From: an uncultured Ignavibacteriota bacterium
GTDB taxonomy: Bacteria > Bacteroidota > Ignavibacteria > Tepidaquicellales > Tepidaquicellaceae
NCBI GenBank assembly: GCA_903901375.1
Contig: CAIUQV010000362.1
Coordinates: 1 to 18,802, forward strand
DNA length: 18,802 bases
Direction of reading: 5' to 3'
Shown: one piece after another, positions 7,892 through 15,202 of the stretch
Numbering within the stretch: position 1 is the stretch's first letter
Layout: the number at the start of each line of letters is the position of its first letter
Translations under genes and position numbers: made by a program
Notes under the pieces: generated by a model
What the model was told of the DNA's origin: nothing
Databases searched by the model: none
The model's input: only the letters and a program-made list of their open reading frames with translations

Positions 7892-8656
7892 TTATAGTAA
7901 TTTTCTTTTTCTGATTATATAAATTGTAAATATAAATGACAGTTTAATGTGGTTAATTATTACTGATATACAATTAAAATGTCTGCATAGCATTCTGAAT
8001 CTTTCCTTTAGTGATTTTACGGTATATTTCCTGGAATATCCGCCCATTAAAAACTTGGAAAGTGTTACATTTGTATTTATCACATTCTTACTTTTCTTTA
8101 GTACTTTTATTGTCCAGTCAATATCTGCTACGAACTTATAGTTTAAATCATATTCCGGACATAGGTTTCGTCTTACAATGAGTGACTGATGAGAAACTAC
8201 CATACCATTTATCATTTTTTTCCAGTTCAGTTCCTTTGGAGGTATTTTTAAAGTTCTGTTTCCGTAACTGTTCCCTTCTTCATCTACAATTTCAGTATCA
8301 CCATAATAAACATCTCCATTCTGAAATTCCTTAAATACATTTATTAAGATGTTTTCGTCGTACGGTATATCCCCTGAATTCATAAACCATACATAATCTC
8401 CAGTTGCTGCTTTTAGCCCTTTATTCATAGCATCATAAATTCCGCTATCCTTTTCTGAAACAGAATATGTTATTATATCCTTATTGTCCGAAATTATTTC
8501 AAGTGTTCCGTCTGTTGAACCCCCGTCTATAATTATTGTTTCTTTATTACCGTATTTCTGATTTCTTATTGCATTTATTGTCTTTCTTAGGTTTTCTTTG
8601 TTATTAAATACAACCGTTATAAAGCTTAATTTGGGATATGTTTTAGTTTGCTCCAT
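7892..8656 (-). CDS. Family 2 glycosyltransferase (WcaA/WfgS-like)
   Basis: A 254-residue GT-A fold glycosyltransferase that transfers a sugar from a nucleotide donor to a growing glycan at the cytoplasmic face of the membrane. The N-terminus LSFITVVFNNKENLRKTI is the usual first strand and helix, followed by DGGSTDGT (44-51), the nucleotide-contact loop DSGIYDAMNKGLKAATGD (70-87), a degenerate DXD in FMNSGD (91-96), and HQS (156-158) plus ADID (177-180) in the acceptor half. The C-terminal 25 residues are hydrophobic and basic, so the protein may sit on the inner membrane. It directly abuts the upstream GT4 gene with no spacer. Donor and acceptor sugars cannot be predicted. The family call is firm. 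Confidence 0.92.
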   Translation of the reverse strand: MEQTKTYPKLSFITVVFNNKENLRKTINAIRNQKYGNKETIIIDGGSTDGTLEIISDNKDIITYSVSEKDSGIYDAMNKGLKAATGDYVWFMNSGDIPYDENILINVFKEFQNGDVYYGDTEIVDEEGNSYGNRTLKIPPKELNWKKMINGMVVSHQSLIVRRNLCPEYDLNYKFVADIDWTIKVLKKSKNVINTNVTLSKFLMGGYSRKYTVKSLKERFRMLCRHFNCISVIINHIKLSFIFTIYIIRKRKLL

Positions 8657-9751
8657 TTATTCCAGAACCTCTTCATAAAATTTATACGTCTCGTTTGCAC
8701 ATTTATCCCAGGAGAATTCTTTCTCTCTTTCTCTTCCTGATACTTTGAGACTTTTTACTGTATCGTTATCTGTAAGCAGAATATTTACTCTGTCGTTAAG
8801 CTCTTCAACTGAATCAGGATTAAAATACAATGCAGCACTACCGCCAATTTCAGGTAAAGAACTTACGTTAGAAGCTATCACAGGGCAGCCATTGTACATT
8901 GCTTCAATCATTGGAATACCGAATCCTTCATATTTAGAGGGATAAATAAAAGCTGTTGCATAGTAATATAAATTAGCAATTTTACTGTCTCTTGCTTCGA
9001 TTTGTATAAAATTATCTGAGACGTTACTCCGTTTCATACTGTTAAGTTCATCGCTGGTAAAGCTTCCACCTCCGCAGCATACAGCTTTGTATTCTTTTTT
9101 AAGATCCTTATTTATTTCAAAGAGTTTAATCATTACGTTAAAATTCTTGTAACTTCTTCTGTCTCCTACATATAAGATATACTTGCCTTTTATAACAGGT
9201 TCATCTTTCACTTCGTATTTTAATGAATTTCCGTGATAAATTACCTTAATTTTCTTCCCTTCCGTATTATACATATTCATGAGGTCTTTTTTGGTTGACT
9301 CAGATACACAAATTATTCCGTCAGATTTCATTATTGCTGCCTTTTTCAGCTTAGCAGTTTTATCAAGAGATGAAAAGTTATTACTCAGTTTTTCATGTGT
9401 AAAATCATGTATTGTAATAATTCTTTTAAAACTCTTTTTCACGTTTATATTGTCATAATACGTCTGGTGAAGAATGTCAAACTCCTGTTTTGCTGCGAAT
9501 CTTTCAAAGAGCGGTTTCTGTATTTTTTTAGATAACAATTTTGTTCTCGGTATATGTCTGATTTTTTTTCCGGAAAATATTTCAAAATTATCTGAATATT
9601 CCTCAAGACCGTATTCGTTAATAAACTTTCCCATATATAGCAGTACTTTAGCTTTCCGGTCAGGCATTCTTTTAATTAGTTCATAAAAGTATCTGGTAGC
9701 TCCGCCGTATTTTTGTATCAGGAATATTTCGTTATCGTACAGTACTTTCAT
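8657..9751 (-). CDS. Family 4 glycosyltransferase (GT-B, mannosyltransferase-like)
   Basis: A 364-residue retaining GT-B glycosyltransferase with two Rossmann-like halves. The N-terminal half has the glycine-rich GGATRY (16-21) and THEK/HDF region (115-120). The C-terminal half has YVGDRRSYKN (194-203), where the Arg/Lys residues usually contact the donor diphosphate, and the E-x7-E motif EGFGIPMIE (Glu275 and Glu283) followed by NGCPVIASNVSSLPE. Such proteins commonly add mannose or other hexoses in O-antigen or exopolysaccharide assembly. Its ATG overlaps the TGA of the upstream gene (ATGA, 9748-9751), and its stop touches the next start, so it belongs to one translationally coupled cluster. 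Donor specificity is not readable from sequence. Confidence 0.93.
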   Translation of the reverse strand: MKVLYDNEIFLIQKYGGATRYFYELIKRMPDRKAKVLLYMGKFINEYGLEEYSDNFEIFSGKKIRHIPRTKLLSKKIQKPLFERFAAKQEFDILHQTYYDNINVKKSFKRIITIHDFTHEKLSNNFSSLDKTAKLKKAAIMKSDGIICVSESTKKDLMNMYNTEGKKIKVIYHGNSLKYEVKDEPVIKGKYILYVGDRRSYKNFNVMIKLFEINKDLKKEYKAVCCGGGSFTSDELNSMKRSNVSDNFIQIEARDSKIANLYYYATAFIYPSKYEGFGIPMIEAMYNGCPVIASNVSSLPEIGGSAALYFNPDSVEELNDRVNILLTDNDTVKSLKVSGREREKEFSWDKCANETYKFYEEVLE

Positions 9752-10662
9752 TTTATCAACTTTGCAATAACATCTTTTAGTTTTTCGATTTTACTTTTTC
9801 TGATTTTATGGTAGTAAGTGTATCTGTCGGCATCTGAGTCAGGTTCAATTAAGTCATTAAAAGAGATTTCAGAAATACTACCGGTATTTAATTCAGAAAT
9901 TTTGCTTGAAGTGTTTACAGTGTGTGTTGCATCTGTTCCAAACCCGATGTTTTTGACGAGATTAACATTAGGAATGATACTGAGTCCGTCGTTTTTCCAG
10001 ACTGTCCATACCCATTGAAAATCCCAGGTGTCGAGTTTATTGTTTTTAACTTCGTCAAACAGTCTTTTATAATATTTTATTATCTCTTTATCATTTGTTA
10101 TGTTCTGGCTAACTTTATTGTATGTATCATCATTATAGTCAGACATTTTTACATCGTATTTATTCCATCTGTCTTTCCAGGTAGCCCAGCCCCAGACATG
10201 GCATAATCTTGAAAAATAATACGATTTGTCTCCTCTCTTATGTGAATCCTGAAAATTAACTCCACCGATATGCATTATTCTCTTTTCATCCCTGTACCTG
10301 TTTAACATATCCTTGCAGAAATTAAAAAATGTATTATCGGGTATGCAATCATCTTCAAGTATAATGCCCTGCTCTGTATTTTCAAAAAACCAGTTAATGC
10401 CTTTTGTCACTCCTGACTTGCATCCAAGGTTTATCTCACTGAAATTTACATTCAATTCACAGTCCCAGTCGATTTTCTTAAGTATATCCTTTGTTTGTTC
10501 ACATTTTTCATATTCACCCGGCTTATTAGCTCTGGCACCATCCGCAGAAACATACAAATATTTAGGTCTTATTTCCCGTAATTTGTTAAAAACCTTTTCC
10601 GTTGTATCGGGTCTGTTGAAAATTAAAAATAGAATTGGAATATCAAATCCATCTGACTGCAT
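9748..10662 (-). CDS. HlpA-like nucleotide-diphospho-sugar transferase (glycosyltransferase)
   Basis: A 304-residue GT-A fold protein of the type often annotated as hemolytic protein HlpA-like or nucleotide-diphospho-sugar transferase. Visible marks are the opening PILFLIFNRPD (9-19), SADGAR (39-44), an INLGCKSGVTKGINWFF block (77-93), the DXD-like metal site ILEDDCIPD (101-109), and WGWATWKDRW (157-166), which is strongly conserved in this group. It is first in transcription order of the four minus-strand glycan genes and overlaps the next by 4 nt. I see no evidence for haemolysin activity; that name is historical. A glycosyltransferase role in surface polysaccharide is supported by fold and context, while the substrate is unknown. 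Confidence 0.85.
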   Translation of the reverse strand: MQSDGFDIPILFLIFNRPDTTEKVFNKLREIRPKYLYVSADGARANKPGEYEKCEQTKDILKKIDWDCELNVNFSEINLGCKSGVTKGINWFFENTEQGIILEDDCIPDNTFFNFCKDMLNRYRDEKRIMHIGGVNFQDSHKRGDKSYYFSRLCHVWGWATWKDRWNKYDVKMSDYNDDTYNKVSQNITNDKEIIKYYKRLFDEVKNNKLDTWDFQWVWTVWKNDGLSIIPNVNLVKNIGFGTDATHTVNTSSKISELNTGSISEISFNDLIEPDSDADRYTYYHKIRKSKIEKLKDVIAKLIK

Positions 10663-10892
10663 CTTATCTGTTATAGTTTTATAATTACTTTAATTTACTA
10701 AAAACCCCATTTTCAGAAAATCTAATAAATAATATACATTAATTTCATGAAAAATCACAATATTCTTGGATTTTAAGATTTATATTATAATTTATAAAAA
10801 ATAACCTGTCTTATCCCGATTTATACTTTTTATAACGTTTAAAATTGATATTTTTATGATTATAATTAAAATAGTAAATAAATCAAAAATAT
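10663..10892. promoter_or_regulatory. Divergent intergenic region between glycan cluster and lemA
   Basis: This 230-nt, very AT-rich spacer separates divergently transcribed genes and so should carry promoters for both. I could not assign either with confidence. It includes a 9-bp inverted repeat made only of A and T, TTATAAAAA (10792-10800) and TTTTTATAA (10827-10835), 26 nt apart, which may be chance. No RNA gene or small open frame stands out. Confidence 0.4.
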
Positions 10893-11516
10893 ATGAAAGC
10901 AGTAAAATATTTAATGTCATTGGTAATTTTGTTTGTTATTACATCTTCATTTTCGGGTTGTGGTTACAATTCTTTAGTCTCGTCCGAAGAGAACATTAAA
11001 TCTGCCTGGGCTCAGGTGGAAAATCAGTATCAGCGTCGTGCTGACCTTATTCCGAATCTGGTTAAAACAGTTGAAGGGGCAGCAGATTTTGAGAAAAGTG
11101 TTCTGACTGAGGTTACCGAAATGAGAAGTAAAGTAGGGCAGACTAAACTTAGCGCCGATGATTTAAACGATCCTGAGAAATTCCAGATGTATCAGCAGGC
11201 ACAGGATAAACTGTCATCTGCACTTTCAAGATTATTAGTAGTTACAGAAAATTATCCTCAGTTAAAAGCAAATGAGAATTTTCTCCAGCTTCAGTCGCAA
11301 TTAGAAGGTACTGAAAACAGAATATCTGTCGAAAGAAAGAAATTCAATGAGGCAGTACAGACATTCAATACTTCTGTCAGGAGTTTTCCAACTGTTATTA
11401 CTGCAAAGTTATTCGGCTTTAAAGAAAAACCTTATTTCAAAGGCAAAGAAGGAAGTGAAAATGCTCCGGACGTAAACTTTGATTTCAAGAAAAAAGAAGA
11501 TAAAAAAGATAAATAG
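10893..11516 (+). CDS. LemA family lipoprotein
   Basis: A 207-residue LemA-family protein. The N-terminus is a lipoprotein signal with lipobox FSGC and lipidated Cys23, instead of the plain N-terminal anchor seen in many LemA proteins. The conserved opening of the family, YNSLVSSEENIKSAWAQVEN followed by QYQRRADLIPNLVKTVEG, is intact, as are the coiled, helical YPQLKANENFLQLQSQLEGTENRI and the late VRSFPTVITAKLFGF motif. The tail is highly charged and Lys-rich. LemA proteins form a helical bundle; their molecular job is not settled. No TPM/YgcG-type partner gene follows, although that is common for LemA. Instead a sugar-nucleotidyltransferase fusion starts 31 nt downstream, which is unusual enough to note. 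Confidence 0.92.
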   Translation: MKAVKYLMSLVILFVITSSFSGCGYNSLVSSEENIKSAWAQVENQYQRRADLIPNLVKTVEGAADFEKSVLTEVTEMRSKVGQTKLSADDLNDPEKFQMYQQAQDKLSSALSRLLVVTENYPQLKANENFLQLQSQLEGTENRISVERKKFNEAVQTFNTSVRSFPTVITAKLFGFKEKPYFKGKEGSENAPDVNFDFKKKEDKKDK

Positions 11517-11547
11517 TATTCTAAAATTTAATTTAAACTGATATTAT

Positions 11548-13983
11548 ATGCAGGCAGTGATAATGGCAGGTGGTTTTGGTACAAGGTTAAGACCTCTTAC
11601 TAATAATATGCCAAAACCGATGGTACCGATTGTTAATGTGCCTATGCTTGAACACGTTATCACACTTCTCAGGAAATATGACATAACAGATTTTGTTATG
11701 CTCTTATACTATCAGCCTGAAATTATCAGACGTTATTTTGAAGACGGTTCGCGGTTCGGAGTAAAAATCAGGTATGTTCTTCCTGATAAAGATTACGGTA
11801 CTGCCGGAGCGGTAAAACTCTCGGAAGAATTTATTAAAGATGATTTTCTGGTTATAAGCGGAGATGTTCTGACTGATTTCAATCTTGGAGCAATAAGTAA
11901 ATTTCATAAAGATAAACAATCTGTAGCTACAATTTCTCTCTACAGTTCAGAAAATCCGCTGCAGTATGGAATTGTTCTTACCAATAATGAGAATAAAATT
12001 GTCAGGTTCCTCGAAAAACCTTCATCATCAGAGGTGTTCTCTGATACTATTAATACTGGTATATATTGTTTTGATAAATCTATATTTCAGTACATACCAG
12101 AAGGAGAGAGCTTTGACTTTTCAAAAGATTTATTTCCGTTTCTTCTTGCAAATAATATTCCACTATATGGCTTTAAAAGCGAAGGTTACTGGCGTGATGT
12201 GGGAAACCTTGAAGAATATATATATGCAAATCTAGATGTGCTTAGTGGAAAACTAAGCCACATTAATTTCAAAAATACTGATGGAAATTGTATCAGCGAC
12301 ACGGCCATTGTAGAAGAAGGTGCAAAGGTAGAGAATTGTGTTATTGGTAATGAGGTTTTGATAGAAAGCAATGCAGAGGTAAAAAATTCAATCATCTGGA
12401 ATAATGTTATTATTCACACGAATTCAAAGATCTTATTCGATGTTATCGGGAAGAACTGTGAAGTAGGTGAAAATACAAGAATAAATGATTTTGTGTTTAT
12501 CGGTGATAACTGTTTGATTGGTAAGAACGTATTTGTAAGTTCCAGTATTAAAATCTGGGACAGGAAAACAGTTGATAATAATGCAAAGGTTACACGTTCA
12601 ATGATTCAGGAGGACACATTTTTCAACGATTTGTTTACTGATTCAAGAATTACAGGTCTGTCAAATTTGCAGATTAATCCAGAATTCGCTGCAAAACTGG
12701 GCTCTGTCTATGGTGCATTTATAGGACAGAATAAAAGTATACTTGCCGGTCGCGATATAGACGATATTTCCAATATGATTAAACGTTCAATCACCTCCGG
12801 TGTCTTATCGGCAGGTGTGAATGTCTCTGATTTACAGGTTATTCCGATTCCTATTTTAAGACAGGAATTGAAAAGCGGCGGACATTCAGGAGGTATTTTT
12901 GTCAGAAAATCACCTTTTGATCCTGGTTCTACTGATATCATTTTCCTCGATAAAGACGGTAAAGATTTGTCGAGTAATAAAACTAAATCTATTGAACGTT
13001 CTTTCTTCAGCGAAGAATACCAGCGTGCAGATTTTTCCAATGTCGGTACTCTGAAATATCCTGAGAGAACTAATATGAAGTATAAAGAACATTTCATAGA
13101 TTCTCTGGATATTGAATCTATCAGAAAAAGAAAATTTAAAATTGTACTGGATTATTCGCACGGAATTACATCAACAATATTCCCCAACATACTCGGGGAT
13201 TTCAACTGTGAAATGGTTTCTCTTTCGGCTCATCTTGACAAGGAAAGGATAACACGGGAGGAAAATGAATTCAGAAAATCTTTTGAAAACTTCAGGTATG
13301 TAGTCAAATCACTAAATTTTGATATCGGATTTATGATTGATGCAGGTGGAGAAAAACTCTGGCTTGCAACTCATGAAGGCAGGGTCCTGAACGATTACAG
13401 ATTCCTCGTTGTTGTTTTAAAAATGTTCTTAATGGCAACTCCGGGTGTCAGGAAAATAGCAGTGCCTGTTCAGGCATCCCGTGAAGTTGATATAGTGGCG
13501 AATGAATATGGCGTTGAGGTTATAAGAGTCAAAGATTCGCATTACAGTATGATGACTGCCTGCAATGATAAAGAGGTAAGATTTGTTGGAGGTACGAGAC
13601 GAGGTGTGTTCTTCCCCGATTTTATCTATGCAACTGATGGAATGTACGCAATAGCAAAAATCCTCGAAATGCTTGCTAAGATTAAAATGACCGTTGAAGA
13701 TGTAGATAAACTTATTCCTGCTCTCGTTATGGGTAAATTAAACATTCCTTGTACCCGTGAGGATAAAGGTAAGATTATGAGAATGTTTATGGAAGATACT
13801 ATGAATTATAAACAACAGCTGATAGACGGCGTTAAGGTTTTTTTGAATGATACAGAAACAGTACTCTGTATTCCTGATAAAACCAGAAATATTGTCCACC
13901 TTAATGTTGAAACAGATTCCGAAGAAAGAACTAATGAACTTTTAAATCATTACAAAAATATAATACAAAAATATATAAGATAA
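11548..13983 (+). CDS. Sugar nucleotidyltransferase fused to a degenerate phosphohexomutase domain (mannose-1-phosphate guanylyltransferase/phosphomannomutase-like)
   Basis: An 811-residue fusion. Residues 1-235 form a nucleotidyltransferase: GGFGTRLRPLT (8-18), Lys23 in MPKPMVP, the metal Asp106 in SGDVLTD, EKP (156-158), NTGIY (169-173) and YWRDVGN (214-220) all look functional. Residues about 246-345 are hexapeptide-type left-handed beta-helix repeats. Residues about 383-811 have the length and order of alpha-D-phosphohexomutases, but each signature loop is altered: the phosphoserine loop is RKSPFDP (453-459), the metal loop DAGGEK (598-603) instead of DGDGDR, the sugar loop GGTRRG (681-686), and the phosphate loop PDKTRN (776-781). 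The first half probably makes an NDP-hexose, GDP-mannose by analogy; the second half may be non-catalytic or altered. Similar fusions occur in cyanobacteria and other phyla. It lies between lemA and the EIIA gene. Confidence 0.88.
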   Translation: MQAVIMAGGFGTRLRPLTNNMPKPMVPIVNVPMLEHVITLLRKYDITDFVMLLYYQPEIIRRYFEDGSRFGVKIRYVLPDKDYGTAGAVKLSEEFIKDDFLVISGDVLTDFNLGAISKFHKDKQSVATISLYSSENPLQYGIVLTNNENKIVRFLEKPSSSEVFSDTINTGIYCFDKSIFQYIPEGESFDFSKDLFPFLLANNIPLYGFKSEGYWRDVGNLEEYIYANLDVLSGKLSHINFKNTDGNCISDTAIVEEGAKVENCVIGNEVLIESNAEVKNSIIWNNVIIHTNSKILFDVIGKNCEVGENTRINDFVFIGDNCLIGKNVFVSSSIKIWDRKTVDNNAKVTRSMIQEDTFFNDLFTDSRITGLSNLQINPEFAAKLGSVYGAFIGQNKSILAGRDIDDISNMIKRSITSGVLSAGVNVSDLQVIPIPILRQELKSGGHSGGIFVRKSPFDPGSTDIIFLDKDGKDLSSNKTKSIERSFFSEEYQRADFSNVGTLKYPERTNMKYKEHFIDSLDIESIRKRKFKIVLDYSHGITSTIFPNILGDFNCEMVSLSAHLDKERITREENEFRKSFENFRYVVKSLNFDIGFMIDAGGEKLWLATHEGRVLNDYRFLVVVLKMFLMATPGVRKIAVPVQASREVDIVANEYGVEVIRVKDSHYSMMTACNDKEVRFVGGTRRGVFFPDFIYATDGMYAIAKILEMLAKIKMTVEDVDKLIPALVMGKLNIPCTREDKGKIMRMFMEDTMNYKQQLIDGVKVFLNDTETVLCIPDKTRNIVHLNVETDSEERTNELLNHYKNIIQKYIR

Positions 13984-14006
13984 TTTTTAAAATTTAATAC
14001 TATCTA

Positions 14007-14477
14007 ATGAAAGTAAGCGATATATTAACAGACAAGATTATAGAAATTAATCTTTCCGCAACTGATAAAAACGACGCCATTAATAAAATGATTGAACTGG
14101 CAAATAATTCCGGTAACATAACAAATCTGGATGCTGTCAGAAAGTGTGTATTCGAAAGAGAAAAACTCGTTTCGACAGGCGTTGGCAAGGGATTCGCAAT
14201 TCCACACGGTAAATCAGATGAGATAAAAGATATTGTTGCTGCTTTTGCAATTCTTAAAGATCCAATCGATTTTGATTCTATAGATGGTGAAGAGGTCCGG
14301 TTTATATTCCTGCTTGTTGGTAAGGATAGTATGCTGAATTTACACATTAAGTTGCTTAGCAGAATATCAAGATTAATGAATAAAGATGAATTCAGGGATA
14401 AACTTTTAAAATCTGAATCAAAGGAAGCAGCATTAAAATTATTCGTTGAAGAAGAACAAAGTTATCTCGATATCTAA
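14007..14477 (+). CDS. ptsN: PTS EIIA domain protein, PtsN (nitrogen/fructose) type
   Basis: A 156-residue stand-alone EIIA of the fructose-mannitol/nitrogen class. The active-site segment VSTGVGKGFAIPHGK carries His67, the residue phosphorylated in this family, and the later LHIKLLSRISRLM supplies the second conserved His (His113). No EIIB or EIIC domain is attached or adjacent, so a regulatory role rather than sugar transport is likely; PtsN proteins usually govern potassium, phosphate or envelope responses. It begins 23 nt after the nucleotidyltransferase fusion and ends at a strong terminator, so it is the last gene of that unit. HPr and enzyme I are not in the window, so its phosphodonor is unknown. 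The gene symbol is assigned by type; orthology to the E. coli gene is not proven. Confidence 0.85.
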   Translation: MKVSDILTDKIIEINLSATDKNDAINKMIELANNSGNITNLDAVRKCVFEREKLVSTGVGKGFAIPHGKSDEIKDIVAAFAILKDPIDFDSIDGEEVRFIFLLVGKDSMLNLHIKLLSRISRLMNKDEFRDKLLKSESKEAALKLFVEEEQSYLDI

Positions 14478-14489
14478 TCACTTTTTATG

Positions 14490-14517
14490 GCAGCCGCAGT
14501 ATTTTTGCGGCTGCTTT
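14490..14517 (+). terminator. Rho-independent terminator after the EIIA gene
   Basis: A perfect 9-bp GC-rich stem, GCAGCCGCA (14490-14498) with TGCGGCTGC (14506-14514), has a 7-nt loop and is followed by TTTCATT. It begins 13 nt after the stop. It separates this unit from the convergent epimerase gene, whose stop is 19 nt further on. Confidence 0.82.
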
Positions 14518-14536
14518 CATTATTCCTGAAGATCGT

Positions 14537-14935
14537 TTATTTGGAATGTTGTGCCAGTTCCATTAAAATACCGTTCGTTGATTTTGGATGAAGAAATGCT
14601 ATAAGCATTCCTTCTGCACCCGTTCTTGGCTGCTGGTCTATTAACTGTATACCATTTATCTTTAATTCTTCAAGCTTTGCTGCTACATCCGGTACCTGGA
14701 ATGAACAATGATGTATTCCTTCACCCTTTTTTTCAACAAACTTTCCTATCGGTGATTCAGGCGATGTGGCTTCAAGTAGTTCTAAATCAAAATTCTCAAG
14801 TTTGATTTTTCTTACATTTACTTTTTGATCCGCAACAAATTCCATTTCTCCGGCTTTTACTCCGAATATTTTTTCGAATACAGGTACAGAGGCTTCAAGA
14901 GATTTAACTGCAATTCCGAGATGTTCAAGTTTCAT
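14537..14935 (-). CDS. mce: Methylmalonyl-CoA epimerase
   Basis: A 132-residue VOC-superfamily metalloenzyme that interconverts (2R)- and (2S)-methylmalonyl-CoA, linking propionyl-CoA carboxylation or succinyl-CoA fermentation to methylmalonyl-CoA mutase. Candidate metal ligands are His5 in KLEHLGIAV, His in GEGIHHCSF (75-76) and Glu126 in ILMELAQ; the ending FLHPKSTNGILMELAQ is typical of this enzyme. I chose the ATG at 14933-14935, which gives the canonical MKLEHLGIAV start. The frame is open further upstream to 14992, but that adds 19 hydrophobic residues foreign to the family. It is a lone gene, with no mutase or carboxylase adjacent, facing the EIIA gene convergently and the phosphate genes divergently. 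Confidence 0.92.
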   Translation of the reverse strand: MKLEHLGIAVKSLEASVPVFEKIFGVKAGEMEFVADQKVNVRKIKLENFDLELLEATSPESPIGKFVEKKGEGIHHCSFQVPDVAAKLEELKINGIQLIDQQPRTGAEGMLIAFLHPKSTNGILMELAQHSK

Positions 14936-15202
14936 ATTATTTTGGTAATAAATGATTATTAAATATTTATAAATTACCAATATTAAGTCCATAAATAAAT
15001 TCTAAAATACTTCTCTGTTAATCAGATATTTAATCTAAAAGACAACAGGTCTGTAAAATAATAATATTTTTGGTTTGATTGTTTAATAAATTATAGCTTT
15101 TTTTGAATGGAATAATTAATCATTTTAATGATTTATTATTTTCAGTATTCAGAACTTATTAATATCGTTTATAAAATTTTTTAAAAACTCAAATTATTAT
15201 AA
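14936..15202. promoter_or_regulatory. Divergent control region of the epimerase and phosphate genes, with a long palindrome
   Basis: This 267-nt AT-rich region must carry promoters in both directions. Its main feature is a near-perfect 30-bp palindrome at 15111-15140: 14-nt arms around TT with 13 of 14 positions paired. It ends 62 nt before the DUF47 start. A TATTTTTG at 15065-15072 fits the Bacteroidota -7 consensus TAnnTTTG, but I see no matching -33 TTTG box. No direct-repeat PHO box is apparent. Confidence 0.45.

Noticed and set aside
9748..10662. Haemolysin function for the HlpA-like protein
   Set aside because: The name is historical; the visible motifs are those of a GT-A nucleotide-sugar transferase, with no signal peptide or toxin repeat.
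10313..10684. 123-codon plus-strand open frame across the HlpA-like gene
   Set aside because: It is antisense to a gene with clear glycosyltransferase motifs and has no recognisable domain.
10884..10891. CAAAAATA (TATTTTTG on the minus strand) as promoter of the glycan cluster
   Set aside because: It would leave a leader of over 200 nt and has no -33 partner; it also abuts the lemA start, so chance is more likely.
12708..13097. 129-codon open frame on the minus strand inside the nucleotidyltransferase fusion
   Set aside because: It lies wholly antisense to a well-supported gene and shows no family motif or signal; it is a by-product of plus-strand codon use.
14936..14992. 19-residue N-terminal extension of the methylmalonyl-CoA epimerase
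   Set aside because: The extension is hydrophobic and unlike the family, while the internal ATG gives the canonical MKLEHLGIAV start.
15065..15072. TATTTTTG as the -7 element of the DUF47-pit promoter
   Set aside because: It matches TAnnTTTG, but no TTTG-like -33 box lies at the right distance, and such strings are common in this AT-rich DNA.
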